Shown: positions 18,596-29,220, numbered from the stretch's first letter. The stretch: DNA of 42,224 nt from Chloroflexota bacterium (GCA_019456165.1 VRUJ01000040.1:1-42224), one strand, 5' to 3'. The notes: generated by a model not told the origin, from the letters alone. Made by a program: numbers and translations.

Positions 18596-20428
18596 TCAAT
18601 TATCCTCGAGGGGATTCATCTCATTGATTACTTTGATAAAAGTTTCTACCACTAGGGGGTCGAAATCTCGACCTGCACACCTTTGTAATTCATTCAAAGC
18701 TTCCTTATAATCAACGCGTTCGCGGTAAACGCGGTCTTCGGTCATGGCGCCAAAAGCATCCACCACACGCAGGACGCGTGCGGCTTTTGGGATTGCCTCA
18801 GACGCAAGGCCTAATGGATACCCACTTCCATCATAATTCTCCTGGTGTGCTCGAATAATGGGGGCAACATGTGAGAGTTTTTCAACGGGTGAGACAATTT
18901 CTGCGCCCATATCTGGGTGCTTCTTCATCACATCCCACTCTTTTTCTGAAAGTGGTCCGACCTTTCGTAAGATTTCATCTGGAACAGCGATCTTGCCGAT
19001 ATCGTGTAGTAAAGCTGCCCAGCGAATAGCTTCGATTTCATCCAGATTGCCACCCAAGGCTCTAAGTGTATTTTCCGCCAATATTGCCAGCCTCTGACTG
19101 TGATCAGCTATCTGTGCATCACGGGCATCCATCGTTTTAGCCAATGCCAGGACGGTTTCGATAAAAGATGATTCCAGGCGCTCAGTCGTATTTGCGCGTT
19201 GGATCGCGTTAGCAGCCATATCTGCAACTGCAGAATATAGACGAACTTCTTCTTCATCAATTGCGGAAACGCGGCCGACCCACATAGTACCCAGGATTTC
19301 GCCTTGAGCCATTAGCGGCAAGCAGGTCAATGCGTTTATCCCATTCAATTGCTTTGGTTTGGAAATCAGCTGATCTTGATTGATATCATTGCTCAAATAG
19401 GGAACGACGTTCTCGATAACTTTATTATTTATTTTGTCACCCACTGAAAAATTGCCGCCCACTTTCGATGCCCAATTACCAGCCGCGGCCTCGAGGACAG
19501 TATCGCCGCTTATCAAGTCAATCTTTATTAAACCTAGAGCTTCAACCTCAAGCAAATCTGGTAGTTGATCCATCAATACTTCGGGGATGTCATCGCGATT
19601 ATAAGCAACGCGTAAAGCTGTAGATACTGTTACCAAGGCTTCGAGTTCCCGTTCGCGTCGCTTGCGAGCCGAAATATCCCGAATGATAAGTTGGGTCGCA
19701 GGTTGGTTTTGGTAAAGGAGAGGTCCACCTGAAATCTCAACTTCGATTGTGTTTCCATCCAAGGTAAACAATTTCTCTTCTAGAGCTGGAAGGGTTTTTT
19801 GTTCCTCTTGAACTAGTCGCACGCGCTCAGCAACGATTTCTTTGAAGTTTTGGGGGACAAAATCGAAAATATCCCTTCCGATCAATTCTTCCATATTTCT
19901 TGCTTTCACCAATTTAACGCCTGTCGGGTTAATATACACGATCTTCCCCTTACTGTGTACGACAATGGTTTCAGGGGAAACCTCTACCAATGATCGATAC
20001 CGTTCCTCACTATCTCGCAAATCCCCCTCAGCTAGACGTTTCTCATCGCGCAGTTTCTTTTCGTTCAAGGCTTGCTCAATTGCAGGGCCTAATCGCGTTA
20101 AACGATCCTTCAGTAAATAATCCCAAGCCCCTTCTTTTATACATTCAACCGCTGCCTCCTCACTGATAGTACCGGAGACAACAATAAGCGGGATGTTTAA
20201 TTCTCTCTCCTGTAAAAGATGGATGGCTTTCAATGCATCAAACTGGGGCAGGGTGTAGTCAGCTAGAATCACGTCAATATTTGAATCTAGATTATCAAGG
20301 AAATCCTGCTCGGTTTCCGCACGCGTAGAATCTATTTTGTATCCAGCACTTTCAAGCTCCCGTATCATGAGCTCAAAATCAGCTGGATTATCCTCCAGGA
20401 ATAAAATCCGTAATTGAGATGTGATCAA
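18596..20428 (-). CDS. Response regulator with PAS, GAF and HD-GYP domains
   Basis: A 610-residue protein: receiver domain (about 5-125, phospho-acceptor Asp in DVILADYTLPQ), PAS domain (about 140-260), GAF-like domain (about 275-415) and HD-GYP domain (about 425-600). The last retains LLHDIGKIAVPDEIL and HQENYDGSGYP, the metal and substrate motifs of cyclic-di-GMP phosphodiesterases. It probably hydrolyses cyclic-di-GMP when phosphorylated. It lies 11 bp downstream of a small response regulator and last in a row of signalling genes on this strand. The start is TTG with AGAGG five bases upstream. No GGDEF protein is present in the window. Confidence 0.9.
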   Translation of the reverse strand: MITSQLRILFLEDNPADFELMIRELESAGYKIDSTRAETEQDFLDNLDSNIDVILADYTLPQFDALKAIHLLQERELNIPLIVVSGTISEEAAVECIKEGAWDYLLKDRLTRLGPAIEQALNEKKLRDEKRLAEGDLRDSEERYRSLVEVSPETIVVHSKGKIVYINPTGVKLVKARNMEELIGRDIFDFVPQNFKEIVAERVRLVQEEQKTLPALEEKLFTLDGNTIEVEISGGPLLYQNQPATQLIIRDISARKRRERELEALVTVSTALRVAYNRDDIPEVLMDQLPDLLEVEALGLIKIDLISGDTVLEAAAGNWASKVGGNFSVGDKINNKVIENVVPYLSNDINQDQLISKPKQLNGINALTCLPLMAQGEILGTMWVGRVSAIDEEEVRLYSAVADMAANAIQRANTTERLESSFIETVLALAKTMDARDAQIADHSQRLAILAENTLRALGGNLDEIEAIRWAALLHDIGKIAVPDEILRKVGPLSEKEWDVMKKHPDMGAEIVSPVEKLSHVAPIIRAHQENYDGSGYPLGLASEAIPKAARVLRVVDAFGAMTEDRVYRERVDYKEALNELQRCAGRDFDPLVVETFIKVINEMNPLEDN

Positions 20429-20439
20429 AACAACCTCTT

Positions 20440-20880
20440 CTAAACAGATACTCTGTTCAACTTAAGCCAATAGAGGCCCAATTGTTTGACGGTCTCAGAA
20501 AAGCGTTCGAAATCTACTGGTTTTACAACGTAACTATTTACTCCTAATTTGTAAGATTTGAGGATATCAACTTCTTGATCTGAGGAGGTTAGTACAACAA
20601 CAGGAATCTTCTTTGTTCTCTGGTCTTTCTTGATTTGTTCTAACACTTCCAAACCATCTATCTTTGGTAACTTGAGATCAAGCAGAATAATCTTCGGTGT
20701 ATCTTCAATCGTGCGGTTTGTATACTTACCGCGACAGAATATGAAATCCAGCGCTTCCGCTCCATCACGGACTATAACAATGTTGGGCGCCAGTTTGAAG
20801 CGCTTGAGAGCATGGACTGCCAGCTCCTCATCATGGGGGTTATCTTCAACGAGTAATAATTCAACAGATTTCTCAACCAT
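20440..20880 (-). CDS. Single-domain response regulator (Rcp1-like)
   Basis: A 146-residue stand-alone receiver. It has the acidic pocket in [10 protein letters not shown], the phospho-Asp in [17 protein letters not shown], the Thr/Ser switch VVVLTSS and the Lys in [10 protein letters not shown]. This subtype resembles Rcp1, the partner of phytochrome-like kinases. I start at ATG 20880; a longer frame would overlap the kinase gene upstream by about 40 bp and has no better ribosome site. It lies 7 bp downstream of the soluble histidine kinase, from which it probably receives phosphate. It has no output domain, so it likely relays or titrates the signal, possibly to the adjacent HD-GYP protein. 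Confidence 0.9.
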   Translation of the reverse strand: MVEKSVELLLVEDNPHDEELAVHALKRFKLAPNIVIVRDGAEALDFIFCRGKYTNRTIEDTPKIILLDLKLPKIDGLEVLEQIKKDQRTKKIPVVVLTSSDQEVDILKSYKLGVNSYVVKPVDFERFSETVKQLGLYWLKLNRVSV

Positions 20881-20887
20881 TATTTTC

Positions 20888-23833
20888 TTAGTCTCCAAGA
20901 GTAAAATAAAATGTGGCACCTTTGCCATCTTCCGCTATAGCCCAAATTTGGCCACCATGTCGGTGTAGGATTCGTTGGACAATCGCTAACCCTACACCTG
21001 TTCCTTCGTATTCGTTTGCTGAGTGAAGCCGTTGAAAAACACCAAACAACTTGTCGGAATATTGCATATTAAAACCTACTCCATTATCGCGTATAAAATA
21101 TACCACTTTTCCATCAATTTCTTCATAATCAACCACGACGATAGAATTATCACGCAGGCGGGTGAATTTTACCGCATTACTTAGTAAATTAGTAAAAACC
21201 TGTTTTAATAAAACAGGATCCGCGGTACAATCAGGTAAATCTCCTACCTTAAATTCAACCTTTCTACCTTTCCACTCAGGTTTTAACTCATTAATTATCG
21301 GCTCAATTAGATCATTAGGTTTCACAGGCTTTTTAATTAGCTGTTGGCGGCTAAGCCGGGAAAAATCCAAGAGATCGATTATCAAATGGTCCATTTGGCG
21401 TGCATTCTCGCGAATTAGATTTAAGTAACGCTTTACCTCCTCAGGTAATTCCGCAGAATAATCCTCGATCAATATGCTTGAATATCCACTTGTAGCCCGA
21501 AGTGGGGCACGCAAGTCGTGGGAGATGGAGTATGCAAAGGCTTCTAACTCTTTGTTTGTTTCCTCGAGTTGTGCAGTCCGCTCAAGTACGCGGGTTTCCA
21601 AGTGGACGGCTGACATGTGGGTCTGCTCATGTAATCTGGCATTTTTAATAGCGATTGCTGCTTGGTCCGCGAACAGGGTCAACAGGTTTGCATCGGTATT
21701 GGAAAATTTTCCAGTTTGGGTGGAATATACACTCAAAACTCCCAACAGCTGATCTCCCCAACCTATGGGGACGCTTATTATTGCAGGGAATTTATATTCA
21801 CCATCCATCGGGAGGCGTCTTTCCCAGTTATTGTAATCCGCAATGATGACAGCCTCTCCAAGTTCCCAAACCGTACCGACTATTCCTTTCTGGAAATCAA
21901 CTTTAGAGCCAACCACGGCGCTTTCATTATTGATGCTAACTGTCAATTCCATAAGTCCATGGTTTGGCTGATGAAGATGAAGAGCTCCTGCATCCCCCTT
22001 TAATAGTTCAATAACTCGTTCAGAAATTGAGCCTAGCAAGGTCTCCAAATCAAGCTCGGATATAATACCTAATCCCACCTGACGCAAGTTTTCGAGTTGT
22101 TCAGTATATGCTAATAATTCATTTTCAACACGTTGGCGTTCATTTATTTCCAAGAGGATCTGCTCAAAAAGTCGGGCGTTTTCTAAGGCTACTGCCGCGG
22201 CATTGGCCAGCGGGTTCAAGCGTTCCGCATCCTCTTGAGAAAACTCTCCAGGTTCGATACCATCTAAGCGCAACAATCCAAGGGGTTCCTCGTGCAGACA
22301 TAGTGGAATACTTAAATGAGACCTGATCCAGGAGATTCCTTCGACCTGGACCCAATCCGGATGTTCTAAGACGTCCTCGATGATAAGTGCCTTTTTAGAT
22401 TTCAAAACTTTCTCATCTAGCGGAAAGGTACTATAAGGTTGAATCAAATCCGCGATTAGGTCTTCACTGGTATATTTATCATAACCTTGCCAGCGAACTA
22501 TACGTAGATTTTCTCCCTCTCGCAAGGCGATGTTCGCTGTTTTGTAAGGAACGATGCGTTTAACTTGGTGCAAAATTTCATCTAAAACAGCTTTGTGGTC
22601 AATCTGCGAGGTCAAGGCCAGGGTGACTCCAGCCAGAGTCTCAGCTTGTAGGCGTTGTTCGCTTTCGGCTGCTAAAAGGTGACTCCTTTCAAGGTCTCTT
22701 TTCTTTCTCTCAGAAATATCTCTTACTACACTTTGGAGATGCGCCGGATTACCTTCTGAATCGCGTACCATGGCAACGTTTACTTCTACTGGTATTTCAA
22801 CACCATCTTTTCGGCGAATTAAGCGCTCGTAAATCGGTAAAGACTCCCCAGACATTAGCGCATTGTAAACATTCGAGAAATCTTGGGTTTCGTCTGGAAC
22901 GATAAATTGACTTACAGACATGCCAACCAATTTATCCGGGGGATAACCCAGCAAATCTGCACCTTGCTGGTTTACGGCCATGTAAGTTTGATCCAGGTTC
23001 ATGAGGAAAACAGCATCATTGGAGTTTTCGAATAACGCGCGGTAAAGCAGTTCATTTTCACGCAATGCTCCTTCAACCTGGCGGCGTTCCTCGATTTGGT
23101 TCTGCATGACTTGATAACGATCGAGCAACAATTCATGAGCTTCTTTTAATTCCGCCGCCGCGGATCTGGCAGTAAAAGGCCAAGTGATCGCTTTGCGCAG
23201 CCATGCCAATCTGCCCCCCCCCTCAGGTACTTGGACCCGATAACGGATACCCCCCTGGATTTCTTCCATTTGAACAGAAGATTCGCCTAAGCCTAAAGTG
23301 CTTGGCAAAGCAATCATGATTCCCTGTGTGATCAAGAAGAACTCACGGCAAACCGCATAACCCGGATGCATTGCGAGTTCAACGACTAGATGGCGAGGTT
23401 CGATTTCTCTCATCTTGCCGTCCACACAACTCATAAATATATTTCCCGGTCCAGTTTTGGGTTGAACCACCCAACTATAAAATTCGACTGGAGAATATAG
23501 CAGCTTAGCCACTATCGCAAATGGCTTGGCCACGGATGATTGGATAAAATAGCTGCCATAATCCACCAAACCTTGCTCATCATCTAAGGTACCGGCGAAA
23601 TTCTTTGCTATCGTGCGATAACTCTCCCAGTCAATACGTTCATCCTGATCCAGAAGATATTCAAGTGAATAATCTACCCCGGCAGTGAGCGCTTCCTGTG
23701 GTAGGCCTCTTCGTATCGATTCCTGAAAGAACCCCTCAATCGCCTTTGTTGACACCTCACGCCCGATGAATTCTTCATCCATAACGGTTTTAGCTTCCAT
23801 ATGTTGGGCCGCGTCCTGTTCTGTTTTATCCAT
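20888..23833 (-). CDS. Soluble PAS-GAF-GAF histidine kinase with unknown N-terminal domain
   Basis: A roughly 981-residue protein without membrane segments. Residues 1-230 form an N-terminal domain I cannot assign; it contains several Tyr/Phe/Cys-rich stretches. A short coiled coil leads to PAS (about 262-385), two GAF domains (about 405-560 and 590-735) and a HisKA domain with [18 protein letters not shown] HATPase_c domain ([34 protein letters not shown]) completes it. The kinase core is close to that of the gene upstream. It overlaps that gene by a few bases; the start is ATG 23833 or GTG 23836. It should phosphorylate the response regulator 7 bp downstream. Confidence 0.9.
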   Translation of the reverse strand: MDKTEQDAAQHMEAKTVMDEEFIGREVSTKAIEGFFQESIRRGLPQEALTAGVDYSLEYLLDQDERIDWESYRTIAKNFAGTLDDEQGLVDYGSYFIQSSVAKPFAIVAKLLYSPVEFYSWVVQPKTGPGNIFMSCVDGKMREIEPRHLVVELAMHPGYAVCREFFLITQGIMIALPSTLGLGESSVQMEEIQGGIRYRVQVPEGGGRLAWLRKAITWPFTARSAAAELKEAHELLLDRYQVMQNQIEERRQVEGALRENELLYRALFENSNDAVFLMNLDQTYMAVNQQGADLLGYPPDKLVGMSVSQFIVPDETQDFSNVYNALMSGESLPIYERLIRRKDGVEIPVEVNVAMVRDSEGNPAHLQSVVRDISERKKRDLERSHLLAAESEQRLQAETLAGVTLALTSQIDHKAVLDEILHQVKRIVPYKTANIALREGENLRIVRWQGYDKYTSEDLIADLIQPYSTFPLDEKVLKSKKALIIEDVLEHPDWVQVEGISWIRSHLSIPLCLHEEPLGLLRLDGIEPGEFSQEDAERLNPLANAAAVALENARLFEQILLEINERQRVENELLAYTEQLENLRQVGLGIISELDLETLLGSISERVIELLKGDAGALHLHQPNHGLMELTVSINNESAVVGSKVDFQKGIVGTVWELGEAVIIADYNNWERRLPMDGEYKFPAIISVPIGWGDQLLGVLSVYSTQTGKFSNTDANLLTLFADQAAIAIKNARLHEQTHMSAVHLETRVLERTAQLEETNKELEAFAYSISHDLRAPLRATSGYSSILIEDYSAELPEEVKRYLNLIRENARQMDHLIIDLLDFSRLSRQQLIKKPVKPNDLIEPIINELKPEWKGRKVEFKVGDLPDCTADPVLLKQVFTNLLSNAVKFTRLRDNSIVVVDYEEIDGKVVYFIRDNGVGFNMQYSDKLFGVFQRLHSANEYEGTGVGLAIVQRILHRHGGQIWAIAEDGKGATFYFTLGD

Positions 23834-26800
23834 CACTATGCTCTAACGTAAAGAAAAAAGTAGCCCCTTTATCAACTTGGGCTTCACCCCAAATCTCTCC
23901 ACCGTGTCGTTGGATTATGCGCCTCACAATTGCCAACCCAACACCGGTACCTTCATGTTCATCGGTGGAGTGCAGACGCTGAAATACCTCAAAAAGTTTA
24001 CCCGAATACTGCATGTTAAAACCGATGCCGTTATCAGCAACATAATATACCCGACGATCTTCTATTTCCGAAGATCCGATTTCAATCTTGCCAGGTTCGC
24101 GGTTACGAGTGAATTTAATCGCATTAGCGATTAGATTTACATACACTTGCTTTAGCATCCCGGGGTCAGCTTGGCAAGAGGGTAAATCACCAACTGTAAA
24201 ATCAATATTTCTATTTTCCCACTCTGGCTCCAACTCGTTTATCACACGCTGAACTAATTCGTTGGTATCAATCGTTTCCTTCTCAAACTGTTGGCGGCTG
24301 AGGCGCGAGAATGCCAGTAAGTCTTTAATCAAAATATCCATATGGCTTGCGTTATCACGGATGTGGGATAATAATCTGGTAGCATCTTTTGGCAGGTTGG
24401 AGGCATAGTCCTGGTTCAAAATACTTGAGTACCCATTTATCGCTCTCAGCGGGGTACGCAGGTCGTGGGAGATGGTATATGCAAAAGCTTCTAACTCTTT
24501 ATTAGCTGCTTTAAGCTGGGCGGTACGTTCTTGCACCCTTTGTTCTAGTTCTTCATACAAATTCTGAACCTTTTCCTCCGCCTGAACCCTCTCGGTAATA
24601 TCTCTGGCAAATATGGCAAGCCATTTATCTTCGTCTTGATTAGTTTTAATCGGGTAAATAAAGTTTTCAAAATATTTGCCAAGGCGATTGTCTGTATATT
24701 TCCCCGGCTTACCTGAAGCATTAATTTCAGTATTCAAAGTCCGCCTGGATTCAGCGATTTCTGGAGGTAGCAGAGAATAAATATTAGCCCCGATTAAATC
24801 CTTTAAACTTAATCCCATGGATTCCGCCAAAGATTTATTGGCATTTAATACCAATCCATCTACAGTAATTAATAAGGTAACATCTTGGGTTGCATCAAGG
24901 ATGGCTCGTAACGATTGATCACGAGAGCGCAAGGCTTCTTCCGCTTGTTTACGTTCTTCAAAAAGACGCGTACGCTCAATAGCTACTCCCACATACTCGC
25001 TAAGGGCAACCATTAAATTCAAATCTGCCTGGGTCAGGGGAGTTTCATCAAAGCTCTCAACATTGATCGCCCCAACTACTTTATCCCTATCAAAAAGCGG
25101 CACACATATTTCGGATACAATTCCATCCATCGCGGCTTTATAATCCGGATCTTTATCCACATTTGACACGAGAGTCGGTTTTCCTGTCCTAACTGAGCGT
25201 CCAATCACACCCTCATGGAAATCTAACTCTGCAAATGAGGTTGGATAACCTACCTGGTGCTGGAGAATAATCTTTTTCTGTTCCACGATGTAGGAACTGG
25301 CAAGTGTGAATCCCAAAGTGTTCGCAAGGGCTTCAATCACCTTGCGCATAATACCCGGTAAATCCGTTGCCTGAGCGATGGCCGTGCGGACTTTGTGCAG
25401 TAATTCCAATTCACTCGCCTGGCGAGCCAAGGCTTCCTCCGCATGCCTGCGTTCATCAAACATGCGAACGCGTTCAATAGCAATATTAATATATTCGCTG
25501 AGTGCAATCATCAAATCTAAATCAGTTTGAGAAAGAGGCTGGTTTCTACTACTTTCGATATTGATCATACCGATCACCCTGTCCCGATCAAACAAAGGGA
25601 CACATATTTCAGATTCAATATCTTTATCGGTGGCCAGATAGTCTGGGTCTTTGCTGACATCTTCAACCATCACTGGAATACCCTCGCGGACAACCCGACC
25701 GCTTACCCCTGCATCAATTGGAATCTCATTAAAAATTTTCTTGTAACCAACCTGGTGTTGAAGTAATAATTTATCATCCATCAATAAATAAGCGCTCACT
25801 AATCTGTATTCGAAGGTATTTGCCAGCGCTTCAACGACATTGTGCAGCATACTGGGTAGATCAGTATTCTGGGCAATCGCATTACGCATTTTGTGCAAAA
25901 GCTCCAGTTCTCCCGCCTGTCTGGTAAGGGCATCTTCTGCTTGTTTACGCTCTGTAATATCACGTGCAATTCCTAATATCAATGATTGGTTATTTATCTT
26001 TACCGGATGCGTTGAAATTTCAACCGGAACTTTGGATTCGTTTTTCGTGTTAAGGATAAATTCATCTGGACCAGTTGGTTTACCTTGTGCGTTTTGGGAA
26101 AGTAATGAGGCAGCTTTGAGAATTTGTTTTCGGGGAAGTAATTTTAAATTTAGGAAATTCTTCCCGATCAATTCCTTACGTTGATACCCAGATAGCCTCT
26201 CGGCAGCCTTGTTGCCATCTACAAAGCTTCCTTTCCTATCGCTGAGATAATACGCATCGGGGGCAAATTCAAACAATATCTGATATCGTAATTCACTTTC
26301 ACACAGGGCTTCTTCTGCTTTTTTGCGTTCAGTAATGTCTATTACCAACGAGCGGCTTTCAAGCAATTGTCCATCTTTATCACGAACTGCATTGGCTGTT
26401 AGATTTACCCAAATGATTTCACCATTCTTCTTTTGCATCTGCAGTTCTTCGGAAATGATTTGGTTTCCATCCAAAAACCTCCGGAAGGTCTCTGCTGCTT
26501 TTTCTTTCCCGTTGGGAGTATCTGCATAAAGATCAAAAATACTACTACCGGTAATTTCATCAGCAAGCTCATAGCCCAAAAGGTCTCCGGCGGTTCGATT
26601 GCAGCTCCTGATAGTTCCATCTGCTCGGACCGAAAAATAAGCCACAGGGGCATTCTCATACAAATCCCATAAGCGCTCTTCACTCTGATCCAGGGTTTTT
26701 TCCACACGTTCGCGTTCTGCGATCTCCAAGCTCGCGCGAGCCATAGATTGGCGGATACTGTGGTTATTAAGGTATTGAAGCAACGCCGCTAAAATATAAA

Positions 26801-27302
26801 CCGTAATCAATCCCAATAAGGTAGAAATGGTTGTTGTTGGAGTAGGTGAAAGGGGTAATCGATTATTGGTCTCCAAAAAAACTAGCAGTAACCCGTTTAA
26901 AATCCCCAAGCCAGTAAATATTGCCGCAATACGACCACCAAAGAATAGACCAGCAATCAGGATGAGGATTACATTAGTCGGATAAATTGGGCTTTGTACG
27001 CCACCAAAGATGTAGGCACTATAATTAACAATCCCCCATCCAATTATTATGAAAAACCAAGCTGCGGAGTGAACAAAACCGAATCGAATAAATATCAAAG
27101 TTATAATAAAGAAGAAAAGAGTAATTCCAATAACCGTGAAAGCCCGTGATGGCTCTTGGCTCGTTGAGGTAATTGCCAGGCTGTATAATAGAGTGGTGAT
27201 GGTGGCACCAAGAAGAATCGTGTTTAACAAAGCAGCGATGCGGTTCTTTTCTACGTCCTCAAAAACCGGGAGGCTGAGTATGTGTTTTATCCTGTTCAAC
27301 AT
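23826..27302 (-). CDS. Membrane histidine kinase, PAS-PAS-GAF-GAF-PAS
   Basis: An 1158-residue sensor. Five to six membrane segments occupy residues 20-180 and form a compact membrane sensor of unknown ligand. A signalling helix, PAS (about 205-330), PAS (about 330-455), two closely similar GAF domains (about 465-625 and 635-795), PAS (about 805-925), HisKA (EAFAYTISHDLRTPLRA) and HATPase_c ([27 protein letters not shown]) follow. There is no receiver domain. I use the ATG at 27302, which has AAGGA seven bases upstream; a GTG two codons earlier is too close to it. Its 3' end overlaps the next kinase gene. It starts the signalling operon, about 53 bp downstream of the LOG-family gene. Confidence 0.9.
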   Translation of the reverse strand: MLNRIKHILSLPVFEDVEKNRIAALLNTILLGATITTLLYSLAITSTSQEPSRAFTVIGITLFFFIITLIFIRFGFVHSAAWFFIIIGWGIVNYSAYIFGGVQSPIYPTNVILILIAGLFFGGRIAAIFTGLGILNGLLLVFLETNNRLPLSPTPTTTISTLLGLITVYILAALLQYLNNHSIRQSMARASLEIAERERVEKTLDQSEERLWDLYENAPVAYFSVRADGTIRSCNRTAGDLLGYELADEITGSSIFDLYADTPNGKEKAAETFRRFLDGNQIISEELQMQKKNGEIIWVNLTANAVRDKDGQLLESRSLVIDITERKKAEEALCESELRYQILFEFAPDAYYLSDRKGSFVDGNKAAERLSGYQRKELIGKNFLNLKLLPRKQILKAASLLSQNAQGKPTGPDEFILNTKNESKVPVEISTHPVKINNQSLILGIARDITERKQAEDALTRQAGELELLHKMRNAIAQNTDLPSMLHNVVEALANTFEYRLVSAYLLMDDKLLLQHQVGYKKIFNEIPIDAGVSGRVVREGIPVMVEDVSKDPDYLATDKDIESEICVPLFDRDRVIGMINIESSRNQPLSQTDLDLMIALSEYINIAIERVRMFDERRHAEEALARQASELELLHKVRTAIAQATDLPGIMRKVIEALANTLGFTLASSYIVEQKKIILQHQVGYPTSFAELDFHEGVIGRSVRTGKPTLVSNVDKDPDYKAAMDGIVSEICVPLFDRDKVVGAINVESFDETPLTQADLNLMVALSEYVGVAIERTRLFEERKQAEEALRSRDQSLRAILDATQDVTLLITVDGLVLNANKSLAESMGLSLKDLIGANIYSLLPPEIAESRRTLNTEINASGKPGKYTDNRLGKYFENFIYPIKTNQDEDKWLAIFARDITERVQAEEKVQNLYEELEQRVQERTAQLKAANKELEAFAYTISHDLRTPLRAINGYSSILNQDYASNLPKDATRLLSHIRDNASHMDILIKDLLAFSRLSRQQFEKETIDTNELVQRVINELEPEWENRNIDFTVGDLPSCQADPGMLKQVYVNLIANAIKFTRNREPGKIEIGSSEIEDRRVYYVADNGIGFNMQYSGKLFEVFQRLHSTDEHEGTGVGLAIVRRIIQRHGGEIWGEAQVDKGATFFFTLEHSDG

Positions 27303-27355
27303 AAGCACTTCCTTAATAAATGTACTGGATCAACCATTACAAAGGGAATGAATAA

Positions 27356-27934
27356 CTACGACCGCTGCACCCAACGGACCAGATCTTTGGGCGGGTGGTA
27401 ATTGAATAGTTTTTCCAGTAAAACTTCCGGGGTATCAGCCAGATAATATAATTCACGGCGTTCGTGATACATAAAACCCTCATCTTGTATTTGTTCAAGA
27501 AAAGCCGCCAGTAAGTCAAAATATTTGTTGGTGTTCAACAAACCGATTGGCTTGGTGTGCAGTCCGATCTGTGACCAGGTAAGTATCTCGAACAATTCAT
27601 CCAGTGTTCCCAAGCCGCCTGGCAAGGAGATGAAACCATCCGCCAAGTCAGCCATGCGTCTTTTGCGCGTGTGCATGTCTGGTAATACTTCCATCTTGGT
27701 TAGGTTTGGATGAGCTAAGGTGGGGTTGTTAAATTGTTCGGTAATAACACCAGTGACTTTCCCCCCAGATTTTAATACGCTATCTGCTACTGCGCCCATC
27801 AACCCAGTACTGCCGCCCCCATAAATAAGCTGCAAGCCGCGTCCCGCCAGAGCCTCCCCCATCTGGCGAGCTGCGTCCAGGTACACGCTGTCGATCTTTT
27901 CTGATGAACCGCAATACACACACACGGTTTTCAT
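27356..27934 (-). CDS. LOG family protein (TIGR00730)
   Basis: A 192-residue protein of the LOG/lysine-decarboxylase-like family. It has the GGGSTGLMGAVADSVL dinucleotide-type motif and the signature PGGLGTLDELFEILTWSQIG. Members characterised in plants and some bacteria are cytokinin riboside 5'-monophosphate phosphoribohydrolases, which cleave nucleotide N-glycosidic bonds; the older 'lysine decarboxylase' label is unsupported. Cytoplasmic, normal length. It has its own extended -10 promoter and lies directly upstream of the histidine kinase operon on the same strand, so some read-through is possible, but no functional link is evident. Confidence 0.9.
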   Translation of the reverse strand: MKTVCVYCGSSEKIDSVYLDAARQMGEALAGRGLQLIYGGGSTGLMGAVADSVLKSGGKVTGVITEQFNNPTLAHPNLTKMEVLPDMHTRKRRMADLADGFISLPGGLGTLDELFEILTWSQIGLHTKPIGLLNTNKYFDLLAAFLEQIQDEGFMYHERRELYYLADTPEVLLEKLFNYHPPKDLVRWVQRS

Positions 27935-27971
27935 AGTTGCTATGATCTGACCACTTGTAAATTATTGGTCT

Positions 27972-27980
27972 ATTATAGCA
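27972..27980 (-). promoter_or_regulatory. Extended -10 promoter of the LOG-family gene
   Basis: On the minus strand TGC followed by TATAAT (27977-27972), about 40 nt before the ATG at 27934. No recognisable -35 lies 17 nt upstream, consistent with an extended -10 promoter. Confidence 0.55.
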
Positions 27981-28172
27981 TCTCGGTTTGTAATTACACC
28001 CTACAAATTTATAAGTCGTAGTATGATGTAATTAATCGTTTTCATTTAGATTTGATCTCCAAGTTACTAATGTTTGTTTCTTTTGGAGAATGCATATGTG
28101 CAATAAATTGAATTCAAAAACACTTGGGTATTTACTTGATTACAGTCATTATTTGAAACCGAGGAGGCGGAT

Positions 28173-29087
28173 GTGAAAAAAATACTATCTATAAGCATTG
28201 GCTCACCCACCAGAGATCATACTACTCAGGTGGAGTTCTTGGGACAGCAATGCGAGTTATCCAGGCAAGGCACTAATGGAGATCTTAAGAAAGCTATACA
28301 ACTTCATAAAGAATATGATGGAAAGGTGGACGCATTTGGAGTAGGCGGCTCAGAATTCTATTTGCAAGTAGGCACGCGCCGATATTACTTTAGATCTATT
28401 AAACCTATTCGGGAGGCGATAAAAATCAGTAAAGTCGGGGATGGGAACAGAATAAAACCTCTATTGGCTAAACGCGCTTTCGATGCCTTGGAAGGACATC
28501 TCAATAAAGAAAGTAGAACGCTAAAAGGTATGAAAGGGCTAAAGACCAATGCAGTAGACCGCTATGCCATGGCGGAAGCAATGGTTAATGCCGGCATAAA
28601 CGCAACTTTTGGCGATTTTATGTTCGCGTTAAACCTTCCAATTGCCATACGTTCTCTTGCTCAAGTACGGCTTTTAGCCGCTGTCTTGCTTCCGGTAATC
28701 ACCAAATTGCCCTATATGTGGTTTTACCCTTTGGGCGCGCAGCAAGAAGCGGAACCTGTCAATAAATGGCCGAAATATTATGGCGAGGCGGATGTGATCG
28801 CTGGTGATTTCTTGCAGATTCGCCATTACATGCCTCCAGACATGAGCGGAAAGATAATAGTGACCAATACAACCACTGCGAAAAACGTTGAAATGTTACG
28901 AGAGCGCGGCTTGAATATCCTTGTTACGACCACCCCGCGTCTGGAGGGCCGTAGTTTTGGAACCAATGTTATGGAAGCCACCCTGCGCGCCCTGGTTGAT
29001 AAACCTGACAACGAGATAACCCCAGCAGACCTAGCGGATGTGGTGGAGCGCATCCCGTTGAAACCCAACATTGAGGTGTTGAACTAA
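28173..29087 (+). CDS. Conserved Chloroflexi-type protein, often annotated as quinate dehydrogenase
   Basis: A 304-residue protein of a family I recall from Chloroflexi and Deinococcus-Thermus under the name 'quinate 5-dehydrogenase', which I regard as unproven. Seen are ISIGSPTRDH at the N terminus, VDAFGVGGSEFYLQVGTRRYYFR, SAVDR-like NAVDRYAMAEAM, GDFMFALNLPIAIRSL, LPYMWFYPLGAQQ and the C-terminal VTTTPRLEGRSFGTNVMEA. There is no clear GxGxxG dinucleotide motif where a dehydrogenase would have it. The start is GTG with AGGAGG upstream at good spacing. It is a single gene ended by a strong terminator. Confidence 0.75.
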   Translation: MKKILSISIGSPTRDHTTQVEFLGQQCELSRQGTNGDLKKAIQLHKEYDGKVDAFGVGGSEFYLQVGTRRYYFRSIKPIREAIKISKVGDGNRIKPLLAKRAFDALEGHLNKESRTLKGMKGLKTNAVDRYAMAEAMVNAGINATFGDFMFALNLPIAIRSLAQVRLLAAVLLPVITKLPYMWFYPLGAQQEAEPVNKWPKYYGEADVIAGDFLQIRHYMPPDMSGKIIVTNTTTAKNVEMLRERGLNILVTTTPRLEGRSFGTNVMEATLRALVDKPDNEITPADLADVVERIPLKPNIEVLN

Positions 29088-29112
29088 GGCATTACTGGGC
29101 GTTCCACGGGAT

Positions 29113-29160
29113 AAAACAAGGTGTGTTGACCTGATGAGTTTACACACCTTGTTTTTATTT
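29113..29160 (+). terminator. Strong intrinsic terminator
   Basis: A 14-bp perfect stem (AAAACAAGGTGTGT at 29113-29126 with ACACACCTTGTTTT at 29142-29155), a 15-nt loop and a U tract running to 29160. It ends the upstream conserved gene. Confidence 0.95.
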
Positions 29161-29191
29161 TGTAAATTTACATACTGCAATTCTGTTCCCC

Positions 29192-29220
29192 TTGACAAAA
29201 AAAGCACAATCGCATACAAT
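29192..29220 (+). promoter_or_regulatory. Promoter of the ABC-2 exporter operon
   Basis: TTGACA (29192-29197), a 17-nt spacer, TACAAT (29215-29220): a near-consensus sigma-A promoter about 60 nt before the first gene's ATG. A tandem repeat begins inside the -10 box. Confidence 0.85.

Noticed and set aside
27935..28172. tRNA or small RNA in the gap before the conserved Chloroflexi-type gene
   Set aside because: I found no cloverleaf, T-loop sequence or terminator; only the LOG-gene extended -10 and the downstream ribosome site.
28173..29087. Firm naming as quinate 5-dehydrogenase
   Set aside because: No clear Rossmann GxGxxG motif is visible and I know of no experimental support for the name in this family.
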